Origin: Lactococcus lactis
GTDB taxonomy: Bacteria > Bacillota > Bacilli > Lactobacillales > Streptococcaceae
Length of the DNA: 64,000 nucleotides
NCBI RefSeq assembly: GCF_029023865.1
Contig: NZ_CP118969.1
Span: 620,001-684,000, forward strand
Reading direction: 5' to 3'
In this document: in pieces, positions 29,655-37,070 of the stretch
Layout: each line of letters starts with the position of its first letter
Position numbering within the stretch: position 1 is the first letter of the stretch
The notes under the pieces: model-generated
Database searches by the model: none
Seen by the model: only the letters and a program-made list of their open reading frames with translations
Told to the model about the DNA's origin: nothing
Translations under genes and position numbers: made by a program

Positions 29655-29945
29655 ATGGCAACAATAGATATTACTGAACAAGACCCAGGCACGCAATCAT
29701 CTACTTTCAAAATAGAAGATTTAGAGAAAGCACGAACTTTTGAAAATAAACATTTTTTAATTCTCTCTGTAAAAATGAATTCTGAAATTGGACATCAAGT
29801 TTTTTTAAAAAGCGTAAAAAACAAAAAAACAGTAATTATTTTCAATCAAAATAAAGCTCCTCTTTGTATCAAAGTATCTCATGAGTTTGCACAAAGTTGG
29901 AAACTGAAAAAACAAGCCGAAATCAAGAAAAGAGATAAAGCATGA
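29655..29945 (+). CDS. Hypothetical island protein (96 aa)
   Basis: ATG after AAGGGGTAAG. The product has a mixed alpha/beta appearance (KHFLILSVKMNSEIGHQVFL, TVIIFNQNKAPL) and a basic C-terminus (KKQAEIKKRDKA), suggesting nucleic-acid contact, but no family is recognised. Its stop overlaps the next start (ATGA). Confidence 0.65.
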   Translation: MATIDITEQDPGTQSSTFKIEDLEKARTFENKHFLILSVKMNSEIGHQVFLKSVKNKKTVIIFNQNKAPLCIKVSHEFAQSWKLKKQAEIKKRDKA

Positions 29946-30094
29946 AATTTATAAAAATGGACGTTATAAGCACAGAAATACTACCTACTTGGTTGGTTAA
30001 ACCTAGTCGTGCTGAAGTAAAAAAAATATTAATTGTCAATGAATCTAAAGCTCCAAAGTTGCATATAAGACTTAAACGAGGAGGGGAATCATGA
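29942..30094 (+). CDS. Small basic hypothetical protein (50 aa)
   Basis: ATG at 29942 overlaps the previous stop, and TGA at 30092 overlaps the ATG of the next gene, so it exactly fills the space between them. This tight double overlap is the main evidence that it is translated. The sequence begins MKFIKMDVISTEILPTWLVK and ends in a basic tail (RLKRGGES), whose codons double as the ribosome site (GAGGAGGGG) of the next gene. Function unknown. Confidence 0.55.
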   Translation: MKFIKMDVISTEILPTWLVKPSRAEVKKILIVNESKAPKLHIRLKRGGES

Positions 30095-30360
30095 GTATCT
30101 TATCATTTGAAGCAGAGCAGGAACTGACTCAATCAGTATTAAGCCATGTTGATAAATTAGTTGAGGCAAGAATTGAACAAAGTCGCTTGTTCCCATACGT
30201 GCAACAAGCTGAATTATTGAAAGAACTGAACATTTCAACCACATATTTAGCTAAACTTCGGGCACACGGATTAAAGCAAGTGGTTTTAGAAGATGGAGAT
30301 CGTACTGTTTGGTATAAAAAAAGTCAATTGGAATCCTTGATGGATTCATTGGCTGAATAG
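30091..30360 (+). CDS. Excisionase-like small DNA-binding protein (89 aa)
   Basis: The C-terminal half, LLKELNISTTYLAKLRAHGLKQVVLEDGDRTVWYKKSQLESLMDSL, is a MerR/excisionase-type winged helix: a recognition helix followed by a wing and a YKKSQLESL helix, as in HTH_17 proteins. The N-terminal 35 residues are helical. It may be the recombination directionality factor or an accessory replication protein for the next gene. Strong GAGGAGGGG site. Confidence 0.6.
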   Translation: MSILSFEAEQELTQSVLSHVDKLVEARIEQSRLFPYVQQAELLKELNISTTYLAKLRAHGLKQVVLEDGDRTVWYKKSQLESLMDSLAE

Positions 30361-30369
30361 GGGGAAGAA

Positions 30370-32067
30370 GTGACAGAAGTTAAAACTGATTACGGAGATT
30401 TGGAAAAACAACGCAAAGCATGGGAACGGTTAGAAAATAATCTAAAAAAGGTGATTAATCTTCCCTGGGAAAAATTTGGAAACATTGATGGCGCTAAGAT
30501 TCCTCAAAGTCTTGATTTAGTCCATATCTTGCATCGTGATATTTATGAATATCCTTATCTGTCAGTAAAGTCTACAGGAGAAAATAAAAGAATTAAAAGA
30601 CCTAGTTTGCATTTAAACAACGGTCAAAATACTGTATCTATTTTCTACGGTGGAGTTAATAAAAAAGCTGAAAAAACTGACGATGGAGAAGATAAAGAAG
30701 TAGTTACATTAAAATCAAGTAAAAGTATACCTCGTTTTGTCAATGTGATTTTAGATTATCTATTTGGAAAGCTTGCTTTGCATAATGGGTACTTATATGA
30801 TATTTCAACCTCACAATTCAAACGATTGTCAGAGATGGATATTGCTCATGAGTATAAATTAGGCAAGCGTTCTGACTTTACAGCTAGTGAAGTTGTAGAA
30901 ATTATATCTTTTATAGATGAACAGATAAAGCTAAAACCTCTTAAAGAAATAAAAGCATCCATTATTGCTTGTCATGACTTTCAAATGGATCTACATCAAA
31001 AGAAAATTTTAAAAAATTGTTCTATCAAAGACAATGAATGTTACTTTAAAGTGTTTGATTGTCAGCTCTCTGATGTAATTGAGATGTCAATCTTGAACGC
31101 TAATTACTTAGGAATGGTGATAGATGATGTAGACAGCTTGCATAATGCGCAACTACAGCCAATCTATCAAATGCTGGTGGCATGTCGTGAGATTACTAAG
31201 ACAAGGTTCTTTGTGAGTAAATCTGGGACACGTACTGGGAAAGGCTTGCGTCATAAAGTAATTTCATCAATTTTTGATACGAAACATGTCAACCTAGACG
31301 AACTCTCAAATAAGGCAACGGCTGCAATGGCTTGGGCTGGATTTGATGGCGGAGAAATGTTACTGGTGACTGAATCAGGAGAAATTGGAAAGAGTTTAGA
31401 ACGTTATTTGAAAATACTGGCTACTGAAAGTACATATCGTGGTCGAGGTATCGGTCAAAACTATGCGGATATTAATCTTACTGGTGTGCTGTCTATTGAT
31501 TCAAATGAAAAAGTCTTATTTTCTTCTGAGATGAATAGCAGGGCTGTGAACATTGCTTTTAAGAATCGTCCTAAAGGGGAAACTGATAGCGAACGTGAAT
31601 CAATCTTTTCGCCCTACTGGGAGGCTTTCACTGAACAGCGAGTATCTGAGACCAGTCGAGAAGCAACGGGGCTTGCAGGAGTGGCTGCTTTATATTCTTC
31701 ATTTATTTATTGGAGACAAAATAAATTTAAGTTCAATTTTAAGCAAGTGGAGATGGATAACTTCAGTAGTGATCACTTTGATTTTGACGATGTACAAATT
31801 TATATTATTGAGGAGCACATCAAAGGTAACAAGACGATAATCAAAACGGATGAGGTTCAGAAGCTATTGAAAGAAACCTATTATGGTGCTGGAAGTCCTA
31901 AGCGAAGAAAAGAAGCTCTAGATATCATTGGATATTTTGAAACTACAAGGAAATTACCAACTTTTGAGGGTGAGCGTCGTACTTTTAGAGTAATTGCAAT
32001 AGGAAATCCACGTCGAGCATCAAAAGCAGTCGCCGCATTTCTTGAAACAATGTATGAGCCACCATAA
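30370..32067 (+). CDS. Satellite replication protein, primase/helicase-like
   Basis: 565 residues from a GTG start behind GGGGGAAG. The central region (about 265-400) resembles the SF3/D5-type ATPase of phage primases: KSGTRTGKGLRHK as a divergent P-loop (Gly instead of Ser/Thr after Lys), AWAGFDGGEMLLVTESGE in the place of Walker B, and LKILATESTYRGRGIGQN with GVLSIDSNEKVLFSSEMNSRAVNI as sensor region. The N-terminal 250 residues have no recognised primase motif. Directly upstream of an iteron-type origin, so probably the island's initiator. One CTGTCAGT word lies inside. Confidence 0.7.
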   Translation: MTEVKTDYGDLEKQRKAWERLENNLKKVINLPWEKFGNIDGAKIPQSLDLVHILHRDIYEYPYLSVKSTGENKRIKRPSLHLNNGQNTVSIFYGGVNKKAEKTDDGEDKEVVTLKSSKSIPRFVNVILDYLFGKLALHNGYLYDISTSQFKRLSEMDIAHEYKLGKRSDFTASEVVEIISFIDEQIKLKPLKEIKASIIACHDFQMDLHQKKILKNCSIKDNECYFKVFDCQLSDVIEMSILNANYLGMVIDDVDSLHNAQLQPIYQMLVACREITKTRFFVSKSGTRTGKGLRHKVISSIFDTKHVNLDELSNKATAAMAWAGFDGGEMLLVTESGEIGKSLERYLKILATESTYRGRGIGQNYADINLTGVLSIDSNEKVLFSSEMNSRAVNIAFKNRPKGETDSERESIFSPYWEAFTEQRVSETSREATGLAGVAALYSSFIYWRQNKFKFNFKQVEMDNFSSDHFDFDDVQIYIIEEHIKGNKTIIKTDEVQKLLKETYYGAGSPKRRKEALDIIGYFETTRKLPTFEGERRTFRVIAIGNPRRASKAVAAFLETMYEPP

Positions 32068-32354
32068 TGACCACGCTTTGACCACGATTTTACCACGGAA
32101 TAATAAGGGCTATAAATAGCGGTATTAAAGGAATGACCACGCAAAAAACGCAAAAAACACTTTTTATTTTAAGAAATAATATTTTATTGATTGTATATTA
32201 ATGTTTTAAGTATACCAATTATGGAGTAGTTTATTGTTTTTAATATTATATTATAGAGATTTTATAAAAAAGTGTATTTTGCGTGTCAATGGCTTAGTAG
32301 AGCGAATTATAAGCGTGGTAAAAACGTGGTTGACCACGCAAAAAAAGTGTGGTC
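32068..32354. other. Candidate replication origin of the island (iterons and AT-rich core)
   Basis: Left side: TGACCACGC (32068-32076), TGACCACGA (32079-32087), TTACCACGG (32090-32098), TGACCACGC (32134-32142). Then about 130 nt almost purely A+T. Right side: inverted GCGTGGTA (32313-32320), the palindrome CGTGGT-TG-ACCACG (32325-32338) and GTGTGGTC (32347-32354). Inverted ACGCAAAAAACAC / GTGTATTTTGCG words flank the AT core. The sites lie immediately after the replication gene. Confidence 0.75.
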
Positions 32355-32427
32355 TAGAGAACGATTCTAGAAACCAATAGTCATCAAATAGAAAAAGCTA
32401 TACCAATTTAGAAAAAGAGGTTTGATA

Positions 32428-32610
32428 ATGAGCTTTAATTTTACAAAGACAGTAGTCTTTACAGTCAAAGAAAAAATGCCATTTAATATTCCTTATGATG
32501 AAGAGGAATTTGAGAAATTTAGTCATGCACTTTTAGTTGATAAAAATGCGGAGTGGCTAGGTGGCTATTTATTTAACATAAAAAATATTGTTTCAATAAA
32601 ACGAGTTTAA
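32428..32610 (+). CDS. Hypothetical island protein (60 aa)
   Basis: ATG at 32428 with an AAAGAGG site. Sequence starts MSFNFTKTVVFTVKEKM and ends WLGGYLFNIKNIVSIKRV. The next gene encodes a product with a similar plan (a KV-VYTV start and a G-VFN-VAIK-VKR end), suggesting distant paralogues of a small beta-rich fold. Function unknown. Confidence 0.6.
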   Translation: MSFNFTKTVVFTVKEKMPFNIPYDEEEFEKFSHALLVDKNAEWLGGYLFNIKNIVSIKRV

Positions 32611-32628
32611 ACATAGGGAGATAAAAAA

Positions 32629-32835
32629 ATGAGCGACAAAGTAATTATGGTTTATACAGTAAATGATTCATCAGCATTTGTCTTTAATCAGACACTGGAT
32701 AATATGAAAGTCATTGGCAAATGGCAAGATGACCCTGACCAGTTATTTAAACTAGGCACTACCGTATTTAATGGAAGTCATGTTGTGGCGATTAAAGTCG
32801 TAAAACGTGGGCCACTTGGTACAGTACCAGAATAA
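32629..32835 (+). CDS. Hypothetical island protein (68 aa), distant paralogue of its neighbour
   Basis: ATG 32629 behind AGGGAG. Small beta-rich protein: MSDKVIMVYTVNDSSAF, an acidic middle (WQDDPDQLFKLG) and TVFNGSHVVAIKVVKR, aligning loosely with the preceding product. No known family. Cotranscribed with the preceding gene (18-nt gap). Confidence 0.6.
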   Translation: MSDKVIMVYTVNDSSAFVFNQTLDNMKVIGKWQDDPDQLFKLGTTVFNGSHVVAIKVVKRGPLGTVPE

Positions 32836-32848
32836 TAAAGGAGAGATA

Positions 32849-32896
32849 ATGAGGGTAAGACACCCACCAAAATCAGTTGTTTTAACTCATTTATAA
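32849..32896 (+). CDS. Possible 15-residue peptide or leader ORF
   Basis: ATG preceded by a near-perfect AAAGGAGAG site at correct spacing and a stop after 15 codons (MRVRHPPKSVVLTHL). Too short for family assignment. It could be a translated peptide, a translation-coupled leader, or a remnant of a longer gene; the strong ribosome site is the only evidence. About 100 nt of non-coding sequence follow. Confidence 0.3.
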   Translation: MRVRHPPKSVVLTHL

Positions 32897-32996
32897 AAAC
32901 AGCTATCAACCTAATAAACATAGGGAATTACAGGAACTATCAATAGTTCCGATTATAATATATATTTACTAACAAATAAATACAGGAGAAACCATA

Positions 32997-33569
32997 ATGA
33001 AAACATTTGAAGAAATTGAAGCAGAACTTATCAATCAAAAAGACGGTAATTTATTGGAAATTGAGAAGTTTAAAAATAATAAAGAAAAAGCGGAAAGAAC
33101 CTTGAAAATCGCTAATGAGGAATTAATCAAAGCCGAGGAGACCGCTGACTTAGTAGCTTATGATAAAGCCAAGGGGAATATTTCAACGTCTCAACACGCT
33201 ATTGAATTGTATCAAAAACAGTTAGACAAATTGGAAAGCACTCCATTAGTGACTAAAGATGATTATAATCAATTGGTCTCAGATATTGAAAAGGCTGCCG
33301 ATAAGTTACAAGATGAGTTGAATATTAAGGGCGCTAAGCTAATGGCAGAACTCAAGTCATTGGCTGATGAATCTAATGCGGTCTACCATAAAGCTGATGA
33401 GTTGTTACGTATTGCGCAGTATGATGTTTATAAAGACGCTGACTGTTTAGTCGCGTCAAACGGTACCAGAATAACGCGAGCGGTAGAGTATAAACGAAAC
33501 AACTCAGTCCGAAATGTTTATAACTTTAAATATCTTGGCAACACATTTCTTGATGATATGAACGCATAA
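32997..33569 (+). CDS. Coiled-coil island protein (190 aa)
   Basis: ATG after CAGGAGAAACC. Residues 1-135 form long heptad-rich helices (KFKNNKEKAERTLKIANEEL, DIEKAADKLQDELNIKGAK); the C-terminal about 50 residues (ASNGTRITRAVEYKRNNSV) are different in character. In satellites, proteins of this size and shape in this position may be capsid-size or scaffold-interfering factors, but I see no specific family signature, so the role is open. Followed by another charged helical protein. Confidence 0.65.
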   Translation: MKTFEEIEAELINQKDGNLLEIEKFKNNKEKAERTLKIANEELIKAEETADLVAYDKAKGNISTSQHAIELYQKQLDKLESTPLVTKDDYNQLVSDIEKAADKLQDELNIKGAKLMAELKSLADESNAVYHKADELLRIAQYDVYKDADCLVASNGTRITRAVEYKRNNSVRNVYNFKYLGNTFLDDMNA

Positions 33570-33587
33570 TAAGGGGGGAGGGACACC

Positions 33588-33950
33588 ATGACAGAAACAA
33601 TCAAAGACAACAGCAAACAACATACAGGCAACTGGGTTGAGGACATCCGAAAAGGCGCAGAGATTGAACGCAAAGAACGAGAGGAGACGAGCAGACAGCG
33701 GAGCAAAGAAGCCTTTGACAAGATGAGAGATAAGGCGAACGCCGAACGTGATGAGATTAATGGATTTATGAAACAAGTTGCCGAAAGAAATTACAATGAT
33801 AATAAGTTAAAGCGTGACAAAGAAATTGAAACTGCTAAACAAAAAGCTATGCAACAGATTGAATCTGAATATGAAAGCAAGTACGGAGTCGATACCGACA
33901 AGACGGAACGAACTAAGCAAGCATGGAGCAACTTACTAAAAGGTTTATGA
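33588..33950 (+). CDS. Highly charged helical island protein (120 aa)
   Basis: ATG after GGGGGGAGGG, an unusually strong site. Nearly all residues from 20 to 110 are predicted helix with dense Lys/Arg/Glu (IERKEREETSRQRSKEAFDKM), as in scaffolding or nucleic-acid-binding helices; the end is SNLLKGL. Probably cotranscribed with the preceding coiled-coil gene. No family recognised. Confidence 0.65.
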   Translation: MTETIKDNSKQHTGNWVEDIRKGAEIERKEREETSRQRSKEAFDKMRDKANAERDEINGFMKQVAERNYNDNKLKRDKEIETAKQKAMQQIESEYESKYGVDTDKTERTKQAWSNLLKGL

Positions 33951-33980
33951 TTAATAAAAATAAATAATAAAAAAATATTT

Positions 33981-34046
33981 ATATTAATTTATTATTTATT
34001 AATTTTATTTTTTATATTAATTTATTATTTATTAATTTTATTTTTT
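33981..34046 (+). repeat. Perfect tandem repeat, 2 x 33 nt, A+T only
   Basis: ATATTAATTTATTATTTATT plus 13 more A/T bases, repeated once exactly (33981-34013, 34014-34046). It lies in a 225-nt non-coding stretch before the Zn-ribbon gene. Confidence 0.85.
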
Positions 34047-34071
34047 AAATCTGAAAATATTTTTAAAGAAA

Positions 34072-34131
34072 CTATGGGGGCATATCCCCCTCCCTCTGGG
34101 TCACTCCGTACTTCACGCCGTCACTGTACAT
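34072..34131 (+). other. GC-rich islet with hairpins, possible packaging signal
   Basis: Directly after the A/T repeat the base composition jumps: GGGGG-CATA-TCCCCC forms a hairpin at about 34075-34089, followed by CCCTCTGGGTCACTCCGTAC and GTGACGG-complementary words. No ORF and no T-run. Composition and place, between the early genes and cargo, would suit a cos/pac-like or other protein-binding site; this is conjecture. Confidence 0.3.
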
Positions 34132-34177
34132 ATTTTTTCTTGAGTATGTGTTTAACAAGAAGAAAGGGGGGATAAAA

Positions 34178-34348
34178 ATGAGCGTTATTCGGTGCAAAAC
34201 TTGCAAAAATTTGTTCAATACAGCCAAGCAAGAAAGATATTGTAGCGCAGAATGTAGAAAAGAAGCTCGTAAGAAAGTTCGTAAAAAATGGGAAACAAAG
34301 AATCCTGAATATATGAAAAATTATATGCGAGAATATCGTGAAAAATAG
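34178..34348 (+). CDS. Small zinc-ribbon protein (56 aa)
   Basis: Starts at the ATG after AAAGGGGGGAT. Two pairs of cysteines, CKTCKNLFNTAKQERYCSAEC (C-x2-C ... C-x3-C), form a probable zinc site; the rest is a very basic helix (RKEARKKVRKKWETKNPEYM). Resembles small phage DNA-binding or HNH-associated zinc proteins. Likely binds nucleic acid; target unknown. Confidence 0.6.
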   Translation: MSVIRCKTCKNLFNTAKQERYCSAECRKEARKKVRKKWETKNPEYMKNYMREYREK

Positions 34349-34428
34349 CCTCGTAAGTTTAGTTTAATTGTAGTACAAAATATAAAACAAATAAAAAGTC
34401 CCCTAAAGGGCTATGATATAATAGTAGT

Positions 34429-34470
34429 TAAGAAATCAGTTTTTAAAGCCCGTTCTCAGCGGGCTTTTTT
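34429..34470 (+). ncRNA. Mini-transcript unit before the GNAT gene
   Basis: Extended -10 TGATATAAT (34414-34422), predicted start about 34429, then terminator AGCCCG / CGGGCT (34447-34465) with six T, and no ORF between. Same plan as the array at 38.1-39.1 kb. Confidence 0.5.
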
Positions 34471-34508
34471 GTTTTATGGTAAAATACACTTAACAACGGG
34501 GGTGGATT

Positions 34509-35015
34509 ATGAAAATAAGGCTAATTGATAAAAGTGATTGGAGTTCATATCAAAAATTGAGATTGAATGCTTTAAAGGCAGCCTCTGAATCTTTTGGGTC
34601 TACTTACGAGAGAGAAGTGAAGTTCTCAGAACAAGAAATTATAGAAAGAATATCGCCAAACTCCAGCAAATTCTTTATGGGAATTTTTGACGGAAAAGAA
34701 TTAATAGGAATGGTTTCATTTCATAAAGAAATTGGTGAAAAGGACAGACATAAGGGTGATATATATGGAATGTTCATTCATGGAGATTACCAAAATAAAG
34801 GTCTAGCCAAACTATTATTATCTACCTTAATTAATAAAGTAAAAGAAGAATATCCTGATTTAGAACAAATAAGGTTATCAGTTGTTTCAAATAATATTTC
34901 AGCGGTAAAACTTTATGGGCATCTAGGTTTTGAGAAATATGGGGTTGAAATAAATGCCTTAAAAACTGGAGACAAATATTTTGATGAAGATTTAATGGTT
35001 CTGTTCTTAAAATAA
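34509..35015 (+). CDS. GNAT family N-acetyltransferase
   Basis: 168 residues: an acetyl-CoA-binding core with GMFIHGDYQNKGLAKLLLSTL (the Q-x-x-G-x-A variant of motif A, near residue 95), preceded by strands FMGIFDGKELIGMVSF and followed by LRLSVVSNNISAVKLYGHLGFEKYG, the motif B tyrosine region. Family members acetylate small amines, antibiotics, or protein N-termini; the acceptor is unknown. Cargo of the island, with a GGGGGTGG site and its own promoter region upstream (GGTAAAAT near 34478). Confidence 0.88.
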   Translation: MKIRLIDKSDWSSYQKLRLNALKAASESFGSTYEREVKFSEQEIIERISPNSSKFFMGIFDGKELIGMVSFHKEIGEKDRHKGDIYGMFIHGDYQNKGLAKLLLSTLINKVKEEYPDLEQIRLSVVSNNISAVKLYGHLGFEKYGVEINALKTGDKYFDEDLMVLFLK

Positions 35016-35049
35016 ATATTTCAATATCTATTAAATTTGAATAAACTAT

Positions 35050-35079
35050 AAAATAAACCCTGGCTTTGGCCAGGCTTTT
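35050..35079. terminator. Shared terminator between convergent cargo genes
   Basis: CCCTGGC-TTT-GGCCAGG with six T on the plus strand and A-rich sequence on the other side; serves the GNAT gene and probably the minus-strand membrane protein gene. Confidence 0.75.
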
Positions 35080-35352
35080 TTAAATTTTATTTTCTTTGAA
35101 GAACAATGCGGCAACAGCGATAACTAATATACAAATGATAGCCCAGGATAAGTTATCTAATGATTTGCTGGATACCATCATATAAATAAGAAAAACGAGG
35201 ATGATTAGCGCTATAATAATCACACTTATGCTTGTTATAATCAAATATACCTGCTGCACTTCACCAGCATTCTTTAGCGGCTTGTTTTTATGTAACCAGT
35301 ATGACACTCCAGCCCATATTAAGGCAGCTACAAAAACATAAAAAATGAACAT
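35080..35352 (-). CDS. Small three-helix membrane protein (90 aa)
   Basis: Three hydrophobic helices (residues about 1-18, 33-58 and 67-85) separated by short charged loops (HKNKPLKNAGEVQQ; SSKSLDN). I prefer the ATG at 35352 to the GTG at 35364, because AGGTGG lies eight nt before it. No family recognised. Cargo gene opposite in direction to its neighbours. Such small membrane proteins in satellites or prophages can be superinfection-exclusion or toxin-type factors; nothing in the sequence decides. Confidence 0.55.
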   Translation of the reverse strand: MFIFYVFVAALIWAGVSYWLHKNKPLKNAGEVQQVYLIITSISVIIIALIILVFLIYMMVSSKSLDNLSWAIICILVIAVAALFFKENKI

Positions 35353-35510
35353 ATATAATTCCACCTATAGAGTTAATTTAGTTATTTTAAGTATAGCATA
35401 AGTTAAGTTACTAGTTATCATAGGAATAAACTCTGATTTTAGTCAGTACTTTTTTTATTTTTCAGAATATGATATACTTTTTAATAAAACTAAAAAATGG
35501 TGGTAGTAAT

Positions 35511-35690
35511 ATGAAATTTGAAGGAACTTGGCTTGTTGTTATTATACTAAGTATTGAGGTTTTAGCTTTCGGCGAATTTGAGCAGTCTAATCAAATTCTT
35601 TTGATAGGGGGAATTTCTTTTATATTATCTACACTATTTGAAGCTTCTACTTTAATTAGACACTTTATTAAAGAACAAACTAAAGTATAA
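35511..35690 (+). CDS. Small two-helix membrane protein (59 aa)
   Basis: Begins MKFEGTWLVVIILSIEVLAF after GGTGG; the frame extends upstream to 35469, but that part contains the extended -10 TGATATACT, so the shorter start is chosen. Two hydrophobic segments (7-22, 30-50), with a short polar loop, and a basic end (IKEQTKV). Terminator CCCTGC-TTCG-GCGGG with T-run follows (35692-35716). Function unknown. Confidence 0.5.
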   Translation: MKFEGTWLVVIILSIEVLAFGEFEQSNQILLIGGISFILSTLFEASTLIRHFIKEQTKV

Positions 35691-35691
35691 C

Positions 35692-35716
35692 CCTGCTTCG
35701 GCGGGTGTTTTTTTGT
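35692..35716 (+). terminator. Terminator after the small membrane protein gene
   Basis: CCCTGC-TTCG-GCGGGTG followed by seven T; UUCG tetraloop. Confidence 0.75.
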
Positions 35717-35725
35717 TTGGGTCTA

Positions 35726-35790
35726 TTGACAATTACAAAAAATAATAGTAAAATACATGGGTTTACACAGATAAAAATGGTACAATTAAC
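35726..35790 (+). promoter_or_regulatory. Promoter(s) of the three-gene cargo operon
   Basis: TTGACA (35726-35731), 17-nt spacer, TAAAAT (35749-35754). A second extended -10, TGGTACAAT (35778-35786), lies closer to the gene. Confidence 0.6.
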
Positions 35791-35814
35791 ATAAGAAGTG
35801 AAAGGAGAGAGAAC

Positions 35815-36384
35815 ATGAAAATATATAAGCCAATACATTTAATGAAAGCTGTTTCTCCAGAGAAAGTTAATAAAATATCAAAGTTATTTTCGAATCATGA
35901 AGATGCTCCCATACGAAATGGCGGTAAATTTGATTTAACTTTCGTTAGATACTCTCCCGATACATACTTTAGCAATGGAGACCAGATTGGAGAGTTATAT
36001 CAAAATGGGATTTTTGATCCATTAGTTATGACTAATTATAAGTTTTTAGCATTACTTTTGGTGTGCTCTTCAAATCCTTTGGTTTTATTTAGTGATTTTT
36101 CTTTTAAAAATGCTGATGAAAGTGATGAGGCAGTTGAAAGTAGAGGTCAGATTAAAGAATTAATTGAAAGCGAAAAAGAGGTTACTCGATCTTTTGAGTT
36201 TTTGAAAGAAACGGGTCAACGAATTAGCAGAATTGAACTAGGTATAGAATCTGCTAGAAATAAAGTAGTTATATATTCTAATGGAAATATCGGGTTATCA
36301 AATAATTTTCCGGAAGCTTTATATGAGGAAGTATTCTCTTTGATTGAATTCTTATTTACAGGTACTGTAAAAAATGAAAAATAA
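35815..36384 (+). CDS. Unrecognised cargo protein A of three-gene operon (189 aa)
   Basis: ATG after AAAGGAGAG. A soluble protein: basic start (MKIYKPIHLMKAVSPEKVNK), a hydrophobic core segment (FLALLLVCSSNPLVLFSDF near residue 78) that may be buried strands rather than a membrane helix, an acidic linker (DESDEAVESRG), and a C-terminal alpha/beta part (RIELGIESARNKVVIYSNGNIGLS). No family recognised. Its last 11 bases overlap the start of gene B, so the products are probably made together. Located in the cargo zone of a phage satellite, where anti-phage systems are common; this is context only. Confidence 0.7.
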   Translation: MKIYKPIHLMKAVSPEKVNKISKLFSNHEDAPIRNGGKFDLTFVRYSPDTYFSNGDQIGELYQNGIFDPLVMTNYKFLALLLVCSSNPLVLFSDFSFKNADESDEAVESRGQIKELIESEKEVTRSFEFLKETGQRISRIELGIESARNKVVIYSNGNIGLSNNFPEALYEEVFSLIEFLFTGTVKNEK

Positions 36385-37069
36385 AATAAAGGATAAATCC
36401 TTTGATTTAGTTTGCACATTTTTGGGAACAATACCTGCTATATATACTTATCACTTGAGTTCTATCAATATTATAAGTTTCTTTAAAAATCTCGGAATTA
36501 GCAAACATATTATAGATATCATTTTAACAGCAGTTTTATCATTTTATGTTTCTGTTGGATTTATAATTGTACTTATCTTTGTTGAATTATTTTCGTTCTT
36601 TAAACGTCCTAAAGTATACATTACTTTTTATAATGAAGCTAAAACGCCGATTAACAACCTTGATTTTACTATAGAAAAAGAAGAACCACAATTTTTAAGT
36701 ATAAAAATTGAAACACAATTACGTTGGTTTCAAAAAAAGATTATAGACTTTACTAAACCACAAATTCAAATAAGCACTAATGCCACAATGTGTAAAATAG
36801 AATTAGATGCCGGATTTACTTACAATAATGTTGATTATAAATCTGTAGAACAGAAATTTCTATGCGATATTTTAAGAGATTTTCAAGTTTCTACCGAAAA
36901 GGCTTCAGTTACCGTTGACGTAAGTGTTCTTTTGATAAAGAAGGCTACTGGTAAAATAAAAGTTGAATCTGCTTTTACTAATGAAAATTATTTTTTAAAT
37001 TTAATAAAAAAAGCATTCAAATATTACTGTAGTTATGATGTTAAGCCATTAACAATTAGGGGAGAGTGA
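36374..37069 (+). CDS. Unrecognised cargo protein B: two membrane helices plus beta-rich domain (231 aa)
   Basis: Two N-terminal transmembrane segments (about residues 10-32, DLVCTFLGTIPAIYTYHLSS; and 46-72, ending VLIFVELFSFF) are followed by a soluble part of about 155 residues that looks mostly beta-stranded (KVYITFYNEAKTPINNLDF, KASVTVDVSVLLIKKATGKI). A two-helix membrane anchor joined to a beta-rich domain is seen in several membrane-acting defence effectors, but no homology is claimed. Overlaps gene A by 11 nt and ends one base before the GTG of gene C. Confidence 0.7.
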   Translation: MKNKIKDKSFDLVCTFLGTIPAIYTYHLSSINIISFFKNLGISKHIIDIILTAVLSFYVSVGFIIVLIFVELFSFFKRPKVYITFYNEAKTPINNLDFTIEKEEPQFLSIKIETQLRWFQKKIIDFTKPQIQISTNATMCKIELDAGFTYNNVDYKSVEQKFLCDILRDFQVSTEKASVTVDVSVLLIKKATGKIKVESAFTNENYFLNLIKKAFKYYCSYDVKPLTIRGE

Positions 37070-37070
37070 C

